From assembly GCA_022562055.1 (NCBI GenBank), contig JADFQA010000008.1, forward strand, positions 1 through 64,000: a DNA stretch of 64,000 nt, in the 5' to 3' direction. The position numbers and the translations under genes were made by a program. This document shows positions 34,557-44,478 of this stretch, piece by piece. The notes under the pieces are model-generated. The model was not told where the DNA came from. It did no database searches and was given only the letters and a program-made list of their open reading frames with translations. The DNA is from Acidobacteriota bacterium (GTDB lineage Bacteria; Actinomycetota; Acidimicrobiia; Spongiisociales; UBA5794). Numbering within the stretch: position 1 is the first letter of the stretch; every line of letters starts with the position of its first letter.

Positions 34557-35839
34557 GAGTGCTCGTGGTGGGCGGTGGCGTCAGCGGAGAAGCCGCCGCC
34601 CGGCTCGCCATTGCCGACGGCGACGACGTAGTCATCTACGATGACGACCCCGCCGTTGCGACACGCCTTCAGGGTGTCGCCCCCGTTGTGAGCCGTGATA
34701 ACTACGACTCCGTCGTTGATGGCCTTTCGCTTGCAATCGTGAGCCCCGGCGTACCACTAACGCTCGACGTAATCGAGTCGGTGCAATCTCGCGGGACACC
34801 AACCATCAGCGAGATCGAGTTTGCGTTGCGACACACGCAACGGCCGTACTGTGCAGTAACCGGCACGAACGGGAAGACCACCGTCGCGGCTGCAGCGGCC
34901 GACATGCTACAGGCAAGTGGCGTGTCTGCCGTGGCTGTTGGCAACATCGGAGTTCCTCTCAGCGCTGCTGTCACCCACAGCGAATCTGCTGTGTTCGTCG
35001 TCGAAATGTCGAGTTTCCAGCTCAACCTGTCTGACACCTTCCATCCCAAGGCGGGCGCGATAACAAACATTGCAGAGGACCACCTCGATGTACACGGATC
35101 GTTCAAGGCGTACGCAGATGCAAAGGCGAAGATTTTTGCCAACCAACAAGCAGACGACATGTTGACATGGGACGCAGATGATCCTGGTGCGTCCGCCGTG
35201 GTCGGCAGGGCGCGAGCCGCCGGTGTTCCGGTGAGTGGTCGACAACTACCAACGGGCGGAAATGGTGTTGATGGCGACGAGCTTGTCGTCGGAGACATGC
35301 GGTTCGAGGCTCCCCCTGTTGGCCAGGCGTACATCGTGGATCTACTTATTGCGGCGACGCTTGCCGAGTTTATGGGCGCAAACGAGAACGGTATCGCTGC
35401 CACGATCGCTGCGTTCGAGCCCGGAGCACACCGGCGCGAGGTGGTCGCGGTCATCAACGGCGTTGTGTGGGTAGACGACTCCAAGGCCACCAATCCGCAC
35501 GCCGCACTTGCGTCTATCCGTGCGTACGATCGTGTCGTGCTGATCGCCGGCGGCCGCAACAAGGGTCTGGTGCTGAGTCGTCTGCCGAACGAACCAAACG
35601 TGAAGCGGACCATCGCGATAGGAGAATCGGCCCCGGAGTTGCTCGCCGCGGCCCCAACTGGGACGGCGGTGCAAGCCACCTCGCTTTCTCAAGCGGTGTC
35701 GATTGCCAGCGACTTTGCGCGTTCGGGCGATACAGTGCTGCTCGCTCCCGGGTGCGCCAGCTTTGACATGTTCACCTCCTACATCGAACGAGGAGATATT
35801 TTCCGGGATCTGGTCACTGCTCTAAGACAAGGGACCTAA
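34553..35839 (+). CDS. murD: UDP-MurNAc-L-Ala:D-glutamate ligase
   Basis: Adds D-glutamate to UDP-MurNAc-L-alanine. The 428 residues begin with a Rossmann-like UDP domain ('VLVVGGGVSGEAAARL'), then the ATP loop 'AVTGTNGKTTVAA' near residue 101, 'EMSSFQLNLS' and 'WVDDSKATNPHA', which are MurD-specific. ATG at 34553 (within the mraY stop) fits the family start; the frame is open upstream within mraY. Confidence 0.92.
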   Translation: MRVLVVGGGVSGEAAARLAIADGDDVVIYDDDPAVATRLQGVAPVVSRDNYDSVVDGLSLAIVSPGVPLTLDVIESVQSRGTPTISEIEFALRHTQRPYCAVTGTNGKTTVAAAAADMLQASGVSAVAVGNIGVPLSAAVTHSESAVFVVEMSSFQLNLSDTFHPKAGAITNIAEDHLDVHGSFKAYADAKAKIFANQQADDMLTWDADDPGASAVVGRARAAGVPVSGRQLPTGGNGVDGDELVVGDMRFEAPPVGQAYIVDLLIAATLAEFMGANENGIAATIAAFEPGAHRREVVAVINGVVWVDDSKATNPHAALASIRAYDRVVLIAGGRNKGLVLSRLPNEPNVKRTIAIGESAPELLAAAPTGTAVQATSLSQAVSIASDFARSGDTVLLAPGCASFDMFTSYIERGDIFRDLVTALRQGT

Positions 35840-35841
35840 CA

Positions 35842-37011
35842 ATGGCGTCGAGAACAACCACAAAAGCAATGACGGGTTCAGTACCCAGGAGGCACGCGCG
35901 TGCGGGCGCTGCCGTTTCTTCAGCGCAGAGAAGAGCGGTGCTTGTCCTTGTCCCCGTTGCATTGTTGCTTGTTATTGGGGCTGGTGCGTTGATGTCGGCG
36001 TCGTCCGTGATTGCCTTGCGCGAGAAGGGAGACAGTTTTTTCTTCTTCAACCGGCATTTGATCTTCATCGGTGTTGGAGTGTTCGTGATGTTTGTCACCG
36101 CACGCATCCCGTATCGATGGTACGAGAGGTGGGCGCTGCCTCTGTATTTGCTTAGCCTCGGGTTGTTGGTCGTCACGTTGGTCGTCGGAAGGTCCTTTCA
36201 GGGGGCGACCCGTTGGGTGTCCGTCGGTTCTGTCAGCTTGCAGCTTTCAGAGTTTTCCAAGTTTGCATCTGTGGTCCTGCTTGCGGCCGTGTTCTCGCGC
36301 CCACACAACCGTTTCGAATCCTTTCGACGCGTTGCCACGCCGGTGGTGTTTGTCTTTGTTTCGACCGGATTCTTGCTCTTGCAGCAGCCCGACTTCGGGA
36401 CGTTCCTCATCATCACAGGGGCCGGGTTTGCGGTACTGCTTGCGTCGAACGCCCGGTTTCGCTGGGTGTCCCTACTAGTTGCTTCGGGAGCTGGCGCCGG
36501 GGCGTTCCTTGCTCAGTCTGCTTCGTACCGGCTCGACCGAATTCTCTCGTTCCGCGACCCCCTGGCTGACCCGCTTGGGGATGGTTTGCAAGCGGTGCAG
36601 AGTCTGGTCGCGCTCGGAACGGGTGGATTGTTTGGCGTCGGGCTTGGCGCCAGCAGAGCACGCTGGCGCTTTCTACCAAACGCGCACAACGACTTCATCT
36701 TCGCCATCATTGGAGAAGAGATGGGACTCATCGGGTCCTTGGCGGTGGTGACGTTGTTTCTCGTGTTTTCGCTGGTCGGGATACGCCTCGCGATGCGAAC
36801 CGAAGACATGTTCGGCCGACTGCTGGCGGTGGGCCTCGTCGCTTGGATCTCCCTTCAGGCCTTGGTGAATATCGGCGGTGTCGCCGCAGTCTTGCCAATC
36901 TCGGGCGTGCCTTTGCCCTTTGTTTCAGCCGGTGGTTCAGCGATGGTTGCCAACCTCGCCGTTGTTGGTGTGCTTGTCAGCATCACACGTGCACAAAGGA
37001 CCGCTTCGTGA
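35842..37011 (+). CDS. ftsW: Septal SEDS glycosyltransferase
   Basis: Polymerises lipid II into glycan strands at the septum together with FtsI. 389 residues with about ten transmembrane helices after a basic N-terminus. SEDS hallmarks: 'GATRWVSVGSVSLQLSEFSKF' (core QLSEFSKF), and 'PNAHNDFIFAIIGEEMG' with the presumed catalytic aspartate, then 'ISGVPLPFVSAGGSAM'. It starts 2 nt after murD and ends overlapping murG. Confidence 0.92.
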   Translation: MASRTTTKAMTGSVPRRHARAGAAVSSAQRRAVLVLVPVALLLVIGAGALMSASSVIALREKGDSFFFFNRHLIFIGVGVFVMFVTARIPYRWYERWALPLYLLSLGLLVVTLVVGRSFQGATRWVSVGSVSLQLSEFSKFASVVLLAAVFSRPHNRFESFRRVATPVVFVFVSTGFLLLQQPDFGTFLIITGAGFAVLLASNARFRWVSLLVASGAGAGAFLAQSASYRLDRILSFRDPLADPLGDGLQAVQSLVALGTGGLFGVGLGASRARWRFLPNAHNDFIFAIIGEEMGLIGSLAVVTLFLVFSLVGIRLAMRTEDMFGRLLAVGLVAWISLQALVNIGGVAAVLPISGVPLPFVSAGGSAMVANLAVVGVLVSITRAQRTAS

Positions 37012-38090
37012 CATTTGCGCTGGCGGCTGCGGGAACTGGCGGACATGTGTTTCCCGCGCTCGCCGTCGGTGAAGCACTCATCGAGAGAGGCGTTGCCAGG
37101 GAGGATATATTGTTTTTCGGTGGTGACCGCATGGAGAAGACGACCGTGCCATCGGCAGGGTTTCGGTTTGTCGAGCTCGAAATCCGTGGGTTTAGGCGGT
37201 CGTTGTCGCTGGCTAACTTCAAGGTGGTTGGTCTCGTTGCTAAGGCCAGAGCGAAAGCCATCTCGACCATTCGCCAGAACGACATCAAAGCGATTACGAC
37301 ATTTGGAGGGTACGTCGCGGGTCCGGTCGCAATGGCAGCAAAAGCAACAAAGATTCCCCTTCTATTACATGAACAGAACGCAATTGCCGGTCTTGCCAAC
37401 CGCATCATCGTTCGCTGGGCTAGCGACGTATTCGTGGCGTTCGAGCAAGCGCAGAAAAAGTTGGGGGGAACAGTGGTCGGTAACCCACTGCGTGCTGAAA
37501 TGGCGGCGTTTGACCGCGATACCCTCCGCGTCCAAGCACGGGAGAGGTACGGGTTGGCGGACAGTGCCACCGTACTCGGAGTGCTCGGTGGGAGTCTTGG
37601 GGCGCGGATATTGAATGAGGCTACGTACCAAATGGCAATGGCGCACGAAAGTGAAAAGTTTGCAATCGTGCATCTTTGCGGCAAGGAGCATGTTGACGCC
37701 GTAAACGAACGGGCGTCAAGATCAAATCTACAATGGGTAGTGCTCGACTTTGAGGAGCAGATGCAGTTTTTCTATGCGGCATGCGATGTTGTTCTCTCTC
37801 GAGCGGGAGCTCTGACAGTGAGCGAACTCGCAGTCTCCCGGACACCGGCTGTCGTCGTTCCACTCGCGATCGGCGCGGGTGGCCATCAGGCTGCCAACGC
37901 TGAAAGTCTTGCTGCGGCCGGAGCGATAGTTGTTTTGACCGAGGATTTGGTCGATCAGGTCCCTGCCGCACTCGAACAGATCCTTGTCGATGGCCGCAGG
38001 CGTGCCGAGATGGCAAGATCGTACCTTGGGTATGCCCACCCGAACGCCGCCTTCGTCATCGCAGATGCAATGATCGAGGCAGCAGCGTGA
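37008..38090 (+). CDS. murG: Lipid II synthase (UDP-GlcNAc transferase)
   Basis: Transfers GlcNAc from UDP-GlcNAc to lipid I on the inner membrane face. A 360-residue GT-B enzyme; 'AAGTGGHVFPALAVGEAL' at the N-terminus (core GTGGHVFPAL), 'LHEQNAIAGLANR', 'GVLGGSLGARILNE' and 'VLSRAGALTVSEL' are typical. GTG at 37008 overlaps the ftsW stop and places the first glycine loop correctly. Confidence 0.92.
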   Translation: MTFALAAAGTGGHVFPALAVGEALIERGVAREDILFFGGDRMEKTTVPSAGFRFVELEIRGFRRSLSLANFKVVGLVAKARAKAISTIRQNDIKAITTFGGYVAGPVAMAAKATKIPLLLHEQNAIAGLANRIIVRWASDVFVAFEQAQKKLGGTVVGNPLRAEMAAFDRDTLRVQARERYGLADSATVLGVLGGSLGARILNEATYQMAMAHESEKFAIVHLCGKEHVDAVNERASRSNLQWVVLDFEEQMQFFYAACDVVLSRAGALTVSELAVSRTPAVVVPLAIGAGGHQAANAESLAAAGAIVVLTEDLVDQVPAALEQILVDGRRRAEMARSYLGYAHPNAAFVIADAMIEAAA

Positions 38091-39466
38091 ACCAGCACGG
38101 ATTCCTAGGCGAAGATCGAGTTTCGTCCGTCCACCTGATCGGTGTTGGTGGTGCCGGCATGAGCGGCCTCGCCACGTTATTGCATCAGGACGGTTATCGC
38201 GTGACCGGATCTGACCTCAAGCCGGGTCGCATGCTGACGCGGTTGAACGACCTCGGTGTCAAGACGTGGACCGGTAGCGATCCACAGCGGGCCGTGGCCG
38301 CCGACATAGTGGTGAAATCGTCGGCAGTGCCGAATACTGATCGTGAGGTTCGAGCCTTTGCTGATGCTGGTGGAAGAGTCTGGGGTCGCCCCGAACTCCT
38401 TGAGCAGATGACTGCGGCCCTTCCAGCCATCGGGTGTGCGGGGACGCACGGCAAGACAACTTCAACTGCTCTTATGATCCACGCGTTGAGGTCTTGTGGG
38501 CACGACCCGTCGTTTATGGTCGGCGGAGAACTAGTCGACATGCGCACCAACGCACATCTCGGTGCTGACCCGACATTCCTGCTCGAAGCAGACGAGGCAT
38601 TCGGCACCTTTCGCAGCCTGCACCTCAAGGGTCTGCTCGTTACCAACATCGAAGCCGACCACCTCGACTATTACGGACATGTTGCGGCGCTTGAAGAAGC
38701 GTTTGCACTCGTCGCCAACCGCTGCGATGGTCCCGTCGTCGGCTGCATAGATGACTTAGGAGTCGGACGCCTGATGAAACGGGCGGCGATTATTTCGTAC
38801 GGGACCGACGAGTCGGCGAAGTATCGCGTTGCCGATCTCATTCACGGCAACTGGGAGGTCAGCTTCAACCTTGTAACGGAGGACCTTTCTGTTGCGGTGC
38901 GAGTTCCTAAGCCGGGTGTCCACACGGCACGCAACGCCGCGGGGGTGCTTGCGCTGCTGAGTGAGCTCGGGTACGACTTGGCGGCAGCGGCAGCAGCCCT
39001 AGCGACCTTCCCCGGAGTGCGCAGACGTTTCGAGATACGTGCGACCGTTGCCGGAGTCACCGTTGTCGATGACTACGCACATCATCCAACAGAGGTCGGC
39101 GCTACGGTGGCTGCTGCTCGGCTGGGATCGTGGGCAAAAGTGTGGGTCGTCTTCCAGCCGCATCGCTATTCCAGAACAGCAGAGCTTGGCCATCTGTTCG
39201 GGCCACCACTCGCCGGTGCTGACGAGGTGATTGTGACCGACGTGTTTGCGGCCTCTGAGGCCCCAATCCCAGGTGTGTCCGGTCGGCTTGTATGCCAATC
39301 CGTCGAGGCGGCTGGAGGTGTTGCACGATTCGTCGAACGTGTGTCTGACGCTGTTGGCGTGCTTGCAGAGCTAGTCGGGGATGGTGATCTGGTCCTGTTG
39401 CTCGGCGCTGGTGACATCAGCTCGGCTGCAGAGGATCTGGCGCAGAGACTGGAACGTCGATCATGA
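38087..39466 (+). CDS. murC: UDP-MurNAc:L-alanine ligase
   Basis: Adds the first amino acid to UDP-MurNAc. 459 residues; 'LIGVGGAGMSGLATLL' UDP domain at the N-terminus, ATP loop 'CAGTHGKTTSTAL' near residue 117, 'LLEADEAFGTF', and 'VVDDYAHHPTEV', which are diagnostic. GTG start overlaps murG by 4 nt. Confidence 0.92.
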   Translation: MNQHGFLGEDRVSSVHLIGVGGAGMSGLATLLHQDGYRVTGSDLKPGRMLTRLNDLGVKTWTGSDPQRAVAADIVVKSSAVPNTDREVRAFADAGGRVWGRPELLEQMTAALPAIGCAGTHGKTTSTALMIHALRSCGHDPSFMVGGELVDMRTNAHLGADPTFLLEADEAFGTFRSLHLKGLLVTNIEADHLDYYGHVAALEEAFALVANRCDGPVVGCIDDLGVGRLMKRAAIISYGTDESAKYRVADLIHGNWEVSFNLVTEDLSVAVRVPKPGVHTARNAAGVLALLSELGYDLAAAAAALATFPGVRRRFEIRATVAGVTVVDDYAHHPTEVGATVAAARLGSWAKVWVVFQPHRYSRTAELGHLFGPPLAGADEVIVTDVFAASEAPIPGVSGRLVCQSVEAAGGVARFVERVSDAVGVLAELVGDGDLVLLLGAGDISSAAEDLAQRLERRS

Positions 39467-40368
39467 CCGCGCTTGGTGACCTTGTATCTACCGGAGTTGT
39501 CCGTCAGCGCGTCCCGCTTGGTCCGATGACAACGTACAAGGTTGGCGGGAACGCTGAGTATCTCGCGACTGTGGAGTCCGAGCTGGTCCTCGAAGAGGTG
39601 GTCGCCGCGGCGGAGGCCGAGGCGCTCGACCTGTTGGTCATTGGCCGTGGATCGAACATGTTGGTTTCGTCTGGTGGCTTCAATGGTCTTGCGGTACACC
39701 TGGTTGGAGACTTCCTGGACTTTTCGATCGGTGAGGGTGTCGTCATCGCGGGCGCCGGAGTATCACTGCCGGTTCTCGCTCGGGCTGCAACAAAGGCTGG
39801 GCAGCGGGGCCTGGAGTTTTTTGTCGGGGTGCCGGGCAGCGTCGGGGGTGCGGTCCGTATGAACGCTGGCTGTTACGGCGCCGAGACCAGCGAGGTCCTG
39901 GTTCGCGCACGTGTCTTGTGCAGCGAATCAGGTGTCATCAGAGAGCAGTCGCCGGCAGATCTTGAGTTGGCATATCGGTATTCGAACCTCGTGTTTGGGG
40001 ACGTTGTGTTGTCGGCCGAGTTCTTGACAAGTAGCGGTCCGGTGGCCGACGGCGAAGAGCTGATGCGCGAGGTGACCAAGCGGCGTCGCGACGGTCAGCC
40101 CGGAGGTACATACAATGCTGGTTCGGTCTTTAAGAACCCAGAGGGCGACCGAGCGGGCCGCCTGATTGACTCTCTCGAGATGAAAGGTCTGCGTGTGGGA
40201 GGTGCATCGGTGTCGCACAGACATGCCAACTTTATCGAAGCTGGGCAGGGCGCAACTCCCGAGGACATCCATGAATTGATTGTCAAGGTTCGTACCCGAG
40301 TACTTGCCGAAACCTCGATTGATCTCGTACCCGAAGTCATCCTTGTTGGATTTGGAGACGAGTTATGA
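39463..40368 (+). CDS. murB: UDP-N-acetylenolpyruvoylglucosamine reductase
   Basis: FAD enzyme that reduces enolpyruvyl-UDP-GlcNAc to UDP-MurNAc with NADPH. At 301 residues it is the short type IIb form. FAD-binding 'IGRGSNMLVSSGGF' and 'GVPGSVGGAVRMNAGCYG', and the catalytic serine in 'YNAGSVFKNPEG'. Overlaps murC and ftsQ by 4 nt each. Confidence 0.91.
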   Translation: MTALGDLVSTGVVRQRVPLGPMTTYKVGGNAEYLATVESELVLEEVVAAAEAEALDLLVIGRGSNMLVSSGGFNGLAVHLVGDFLDFSIGEGVVIAGAGVSLPVLARAATKAGQRGLEFFVGVPGSVGGAVRMNAGCYGAETSEVLVRARVLCSESGVIREQSPADLELAYRYSNLVFGDVVLSAEFLTSSGPVADGEELMREVTKRRRDGQPGGTYNAGSVFKNPEGDRAGRLIDSLEMKGLRVGGASVSHRHANFIEAGQGATPEDIHELIVKVRTRVLAETSIDLVPEVILVGFGDEL

Positions 40369-41159
40369 CGGCGACATCCATGGATCCGCGAATCGAAGAA
40401 CGTAGGCGCGGCGTTTCAGAGGACAATGCCCGTCGTCGTCTGAGGTTGATGCTAATTGTGTCGGTGTTCATCAGCGCTGCGGCGCTTGGTGCGTGGGTTC
40501 TACAGAGCCCGATCCTCTCGGTCCGTGAAGTCGTAGTGCGCGGCGCCGAGAATTCGACTGCGCTCGAACGGCTCGGCTCGCTTAGCGTCGTGGCCGGGGT
40601 CCCCACCATTTCTGTCAAGTCCGCCCAGGTCGTGGCGGGGCTGGCACGCGACCCTTGGATCCAGGACAGCCGGGTGGTCGTGCAATGGCCGGGGCATGTC
40701 GAGATTGACATTTTTGAGTATGTAGCCGCTGCGTCGGTTGCCATCGACGGTGGATGGATCCTGGTTAGCAATAGCGGTCAGATATTGGCCCGGACCGAAA
40801 CCCCGGCGTCGGATCTTGCCATAGTGGAGGTCGGCATCGCTAGCGGCGTGCCCGGTGCGATGTTGAAAGCTGACGAGGCGCTTGCCGCAGTGACGTTTGT
40901 GGACAGCATCGGAAGTTTCGGTTTAGAACCGACCACGGTTTGGATGGTGGACGACGAACTCTTTGCGATTGTCGGTGGCTACTCGGTGCGTATTGGACCG
41001 ATCGTCGATATCGAGGCAAAGGCGGCCGCGGTCTTGGCGGTGTTACAGAGCGGCATAGAGCCAGGTTCGTCGATCGATGTGGTGTCGCCGACGCGTCCGG
41101 CGGTCGCGATCCCTCAACCAGTGGTTGAAGCACAAACGGAAGTTACTTCCGAAAGTTGA
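40365..41159 (+). CDS. ftsQ: Divisome protein FtsQ
   Basis: A 264-residue bitopic division protein. A basic cytoplasmic tail precedes one transmembrane helix (~residues 26-45, 'LMLIVSVFISAAALGAWVL'), a POTRA domain beginning 'LSVREVVVRGAENST', and a beta domain ('WIQDSRVVVQWPGHVEIDI', core SRVVVQWPGHVEI). It would scaffold FtsL and partners. Coupled to murB; 48 nt precede ftsZ. Confidence 0.87.
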   Translation: MTATSMDPRIEERRRGVSEDNARRRLRLMLIVSVFISAAALGAWVLQSPILSVREVVVRGAENSTALERLGSLSVVAGVPTISVKSAQVVAGLARDPWIQDSRVVVQWPGHVEIDIFEYVAAASVAIDGGWILVSNSGQILARTETPASDLAIVEVGIASGVPGAMLKADEALAAVTFVDSIGSFGLEPTTVWMVDDELFAIVGGYSVRIGPIVDIEAKAAAVLAVLQSGIEPGSSIDVVSPTRPAVAIPQPVVEAQTEVTSES

Positions 41160-41207
41160 AAGCGGGGCTAACCTAAGCGTTGAGTCCCAGTGGAGTTGTT
41201 GTTGAAC

Positions 41208-42278
41208 ATGGATCTGCATGCGCCCCAGAATTACCTAGCAGTCATCAAAGTTGTTGGCGTCGGCGGTGGCGGCGTAAACGGAATAAACCGCATGATCGAC
41301 GCCGGGATCGGAGGTGTCGAGTTTGTTGCGATCAACACCGATGCTCAGGCGTTGCTGATGTCCGACGCCGATGTCAAGCTCGATATCGGTCGCGACTCGA
41401 CACGCGGTCTCGGCGCCGGCGCCGACCCCGAAGTCGGTCGTGAGGCGGCGGAATCTCATCGCGACGAGATCGAAGATGCGCTCAAGGGCGCTGACATGGT
41501 GTTCATTACGGCTGGTGAGGGCGGAGGCACCGGTACTGGTGCCGCACCCGTTGTTGCCGATATTTCACGCAGTATCGGTGCATTAACCGTAGGGGTTGTT
41601 ACCCGCCCGTTCGGCTTCGAAGGCCGCAGACGTTCTGTACAGGCCGAACAGGGTATCCAGGAACTTCGGGCCGCAGTTGACACCCTCATCATCATCCCAA
41701 ACCAGCGCCTACTTGAGGTGGCAGATCCCAAGACGTCTGTGCTCGAAGCTTTCCGGATGGCCGACGAGGTACTCACCAGCGGAGTGCGCGGAATCACCGA
41801 TCTCATCACTACCCCTGGCCTCATTAACGTCGACTTCGCCGATGTGAAAACGGTGATGAGTGACGCCGGTTCGGCGGTGATGGGCATTGGGACCTCCACC
41901 GGAGAGAACCGCGCCGAGCAAGCGGCCGCCAAGGCGATCGCATCCCCGCTGTTGGAGACTTCGATGGAAGGCGCCCGCGGTGTCCTCCTGTCGGTGTCGG
42001 GTCCCTCGGACATGTCACTCCACGAAGTCAGTGTTGCGGCGGGACTCATTGCGGACCATACCGATGCGGACGCAAACATTATTTTCGGCGCAGTGATCGA
42101 CGACACCCTTGGGGACGAAATGCGGGTCACAGTGATCGCTGCCGGTTTCGATCGCGATGCGCGTCCGAAAGAAGGATTCGTGTACACACCTCCCGTCCGC
42201 CATGACGCGCTGTCAGACCAAACTCCGGAGCCGGTGAGCGATGACGATCTCGACATTCCGGGATTTCTTCAAGGATGA
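41208..42278 (+). CDS. ftsZ: Cell division GTPase FtsZ
   Basis: Tubulin-like GTPase that builds the Z-ring. 356 residues; '[16 protein letters not shown]' nucleotide loop, GTP signature 'GGGTGTG' at residues 105-111, and T7-loop aspartates in '[11 protein letters not shown]'. The short acidic C-terminus ends in the partner-binding peptide '[12 protein letters not shown]', which in actinobacteria contacts SepF or FtsW. ATG at 41208 matches the family start '[11 protein letters not shown]'; GTG 41190 or TTG 41202 in the same frame are alternatives, the latter better spaced from GGAG. Confidence 0.94.
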   Translation: MDLHAPQNYLAVIKVVGVGGGGVNGINRMIDAGIGGVEFVAINTDAQALLMSDADVKLDIGRDSTRGLGAGADPEVGREAAESHRDEIEDALKGADMVFITAGEGGGTGTGAAPVVADISRSIGALTVGVVTRPFGFEGRRRSVQAEQGIQELRAAVDTLIIIPNQRLLEVADPKTSVLEAFRMADEVLTSGVRGITDLITTPGLINVDFADVKTVMSDAGSAVMGIGTSTGENRAEQAAAKAIASPLLETSMEGARGVLLSVSGPSDMSLHEVSVAAGLIADHTDADANIIFGAVIDDTLGDEMRVTVIAAGFDRDARPKEGFVYTPPVRHDALSDQTPEPVSDDDLDIPGFLQG

Positions 42279-42904
42279 TCACTCCCGCGGGCGTTGTTAC
42301 AGCAGCGTTCGGGGATGCCAGCCAAGGCGACGCCCGCTTCGACGATACAGCTCGACGTGCGATTTCGGACGAACTCGGTATCTCTCACGAATGGGCGTAT
42401 GTGCATCAAGTGCACGGGACACGCGTTGCGTTGGTAAGCGAGTCCGGGGGCTGGGGGGATGCGGACGTCATCATGACCGAGCGGCGGGGACTTCCCATAG
42501 CGATCGCCACCGCAGACTGTGTTCCAGTCGTACTCATGGCCGAGAACGCCGTCGCGATTGTGCACGCCGGATGGCGCGGCGCCAGAGCTGGCGTGATCCG
42601 TGCTGCTATCGACGCGATGAACAATGCCGGGCACCCAACACTTAGGGCTGCGATCGGCCCGGCGATCTGCAAAGCGTCCTTCGAAGTCGGTCCAGAAGTG
42701 GGCAGCGCTTTCCCCGGCTTTGAATCAACAACGACATGGGGGACCAATGCCGTGGACCTCGTCGGTGCGGTGACCGCTTCGCTTGGTGCGATTCGTTCGG
42801 AGACCGTTGCGGTGTGTACGTTTGAGGACACTCGATATTTCTCGCATCGGCGCGATGGGACCAAGGGGCGGCAAGTGACGGTGGCATGGTTGCCGAACAT
42901 GTGA
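42275..42904 (+). CDS. pgeF: Peptidoglycan editing factor PgeF / laccase-domain purine nucleoside enzyme
   Basis: A 209-residue YlmD/YfiH family protein; members edit miscoupled peptidoglycan precursors and some act on purine nucleosides. Zinc-site histidines and cysteine appear in 'HQVHGTRV', '[11 protein letters not shown]' and 'IVHAGWRGA'. Its place immediately after ftsZ with an ATGA overlap is the usual one. Confidence 0.87.
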   Translation: MITPAGVVTAAFGDASQGDARFDDTARRAISDELGISHEWAYVHQVHGTRVALVSESGGWGDADVIMTERRGLPIAIATADCVPVVLMAENAVAIVHAGWRGARAGVIRAAIDAMNNAGHPTLRAAIGPAICKASFEVGPEVGSAFPGFESTTTWGTNAVDLVGAVTASLGAIRSETVAVCTFEDTRYFSHRRDGTKGRQVTVAWLPNM

Positions 42905-43575
42905 TCTCACAACGGTTAGAAACCGTCCACTCTGTTATGGATGCGGCACTCACACGCGCCAAACGTTCTGACGCTGTCAAGCTGGTGGCGGTCTCGAAGA
43001 CGTTCTCCGTGGACACGATCTCCGATGCGTACGCGGCCGGGCAACGGGTGTTTGGAGAGAACAGGCTTCAAGAGCTAGAGGCCAAGACCCCACTCCTCCC
43101 AACTGACATTGAGTGGCATCTTGTCGGCTCAATCCAGTCTCGTAAGGCACGGAGAGCGTCTTTGGCGGCGTCGGTGTTGCACGGCGTCGATCGTACAAAG
43201 TTGGTGAGCCTTCTCGTTGCAGAAGGGGCGACTGTCTTGGTACAGGTGAACATTGCAGGCGAAGATCAGAAATCTGGTGCCAATCCTCGTGACGTTGAGG
43301 ACCTCATAGCCGCTCTTACCGAAGCAGGCGTGACGGTTGCAGGCCTCATGCAAATCCCACCTGTCGCACAAGAAGGTGAGGACTCGCGGCGGTGGTTCTC
43401 CGCGTTGCGTGAGATGAGAGACCGGTTGTTACCCGATTGGCCTACAGTAAGGGAACTCTCCATGGGAATGACAAACGACTACGGCGTGGCGATAGAGGAA
43501 GGTGCCACCATCATCCGTGTCGGACGCGCTATCTTTGGGGACAGACCTGCACACGGACAACGGGAAAAAGGGTAG
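42901..43575 (+). CDS. PLP homeostasis protein (YggS/PLPBP)
   Basis: A 224-residue alanine-racemase-fold PLP-binding protein without known catalysis, thought to buffer PLP. The PLP lysine is K33 in 'LVAVSKTFS'; 'FGENRLQELEAK' and 'WHLVGSIQSRK' are family blocks, and 'LSMGMTNDY' binds the phosphate. GTG at 42901 gives a GTGA overlap and the usual family start; an ATG five codons upstream is possible. Confidence 0.88.
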   Translation: MISQRLETVHSVMDAALTRAKRSDAVKLVAVSKTFSVDTISDAYAAGQRVFGENRLQELEAKTPLLPTDIEWHLVGSIQSRKARRASLAASVLHGVDRTKLVSLLVAEGATVLVQVNIAGEDQKSGANPRDVEDLIAALTEAGVTVAGLMQIPPVAQEGEDSRRWFSALREMRDRLLPDWPTVRELSMGMTNDYGVAIEEGATIIRVGRAIFGDRPAHGQREKG

Positions 43576-43585
43576 GGCAGAACCC

Positions 43586-44191
43586 ATGGCATCACTTTGG
43601 AACAAGGCGCTTTTTCAGCTGGGTCTCGTCGACGACGAGCAGGTCGAGAGCTCCGAAGAGCAGTCAGGTGGCGCTGGTAACGAGAGTGGTGTTCGCCGCG
43701 TCGAGGCATCCCAGCATCAGGCTGTGCGGCCAGTTGCCCCGGTCGAACCACCATCAGTGAGCCACGGGATCATCGGGCGGAGGGTGGAACCCCCGTCGAT
43801 GGGTGGCAGTCGTCCTAGTGGGCCCCGCACTCGTTCAGAAGCCGGTGTCACTGTTCGTGCGAGCGGCGGAGGTCCGCTCACAGCGGATGAGACGTCGCCG
43901 CAAATGCACATCGAATCAGAGCTGGTGGTAGCGCGATCGTTCGACGACGCAAAGGCGCTTGCCGACCACATCAGAGCAAACCGCCCGGTGGTAATGGACC
44001 TCCGTGGAACCGAACCGGAAATGGTCCGTCGGCTCGTCGACTTCGCGAGCGGACTCACATACTCGCTGTCCGGCAACATGGCCAAGATCGCCCAGGGTGT
44101 GATTTTGGTGACTCCGCCGAACAGGTCCATCTCAGTACAAGAGCGGCAACGTCTTGCAGACCTCGGCCTGTACTCCGGATCGGTCGGGTAA
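43586..44191 (+). CDS. sepF: Z-ring anchor SepF
   Basis: A 201-residue FtsZ-tethering protein. An amphipathic N-terminal helix ('MASLWNKALFQLGLV') fits membrane binding, residues ~20-105 are a disordered Ser/Pro/Gly-rich linker, and the C-terminal ~90 residues form the SepF core ('SFDDAKALADHIRANRPVVMDL', core RPVVMDL; 'RRLVDFASGLTYSL'). With no ftsA in the cluster, SepF is the likely FtsZ membrane anchor. Confidence 0.9.
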   Translation: MASLWNKALFQLGLVDDEQVESSEEQSGGAGNESGVRRVEASQHQAVRPVAPVEPPSVSHGIIGRRVEPPSMGGSRPSGPRTRSEAGVTVRASGGGPLTADETSPQMHIESELVVARSFDDAKALADHIRANRPVVMDLRGTEPEMVRRLVDFASGLTYSLSGNMAKIAQGVILVTPPNRSISVQERQRLADLGLYSGSVG

Positions 44192-44199
44192 CACACACT

Positions 44200-44463
44200 G
44201 TGAGCGCTCTAGCGACCCTTCTTGGATACGTCATTTGGGTGATCATTGCCTGGATTGTGCTCGGGTATATCGTTGTCTTGGGGCGGGTGCCGGGGGGGCA
44301 CCCGGTGCGCAAGGCTTACGACGCCCTCGAAAAGGTGATTCAGCCGGTGCTGAGACCCATCAGAAACGTTCTCCCGCCTGTGCGGATCGGCGGTGCCGCA
44401 CTTGACCTTGCCCCAATGGTTCTTATTTTTGGCGTGATCATTTTACAGGGCGTTCTACGGTGA
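44200..44463 (+). CDS. YggT family membrane protein
   Basis: An 87-residue YggT protein with two transmembrane helices and the family motif 'LRPIRNVLPPVRIGGAALDLAPMV' (core P.RNVLPP). Function is not settled; co-location with sepF and divIVA is common in Gram-positive bacteria. Starts 8 nt after sepF. Confidence 0.85.
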   Translation: MSALATLLGYVIWVIIAWIVLGYIVVLGRVPGGHPVRKAYDALEKVIQPVLRPIRNVLPPVRIGGAALDLAPMVLIFGVIILQGVLR

Positions 44464-44466
44464 CGG

Positions 44467-44472
44467 TAAGCT
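44467..44472 (+). promoter_or_regulatory. Leaderless -10 of the DivIVA-like gene
   Basis: TAAGCT followed by 6 nt and the ATG at 44479, between yggT and the DivIVA-like gene; an internal promoter could uncouple the last gene from the dcw operon. Confidence 0.5.
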
Positions 44473-44478
44473 ACCAGC

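Noticed and set aside
42886-42900. Upstream ATG as the start of the YggS-type gene
   Set aside because: Possible, but GTG 42901 gives the 4-nt overlap used throughout the cluster and the usual family N-terminus.
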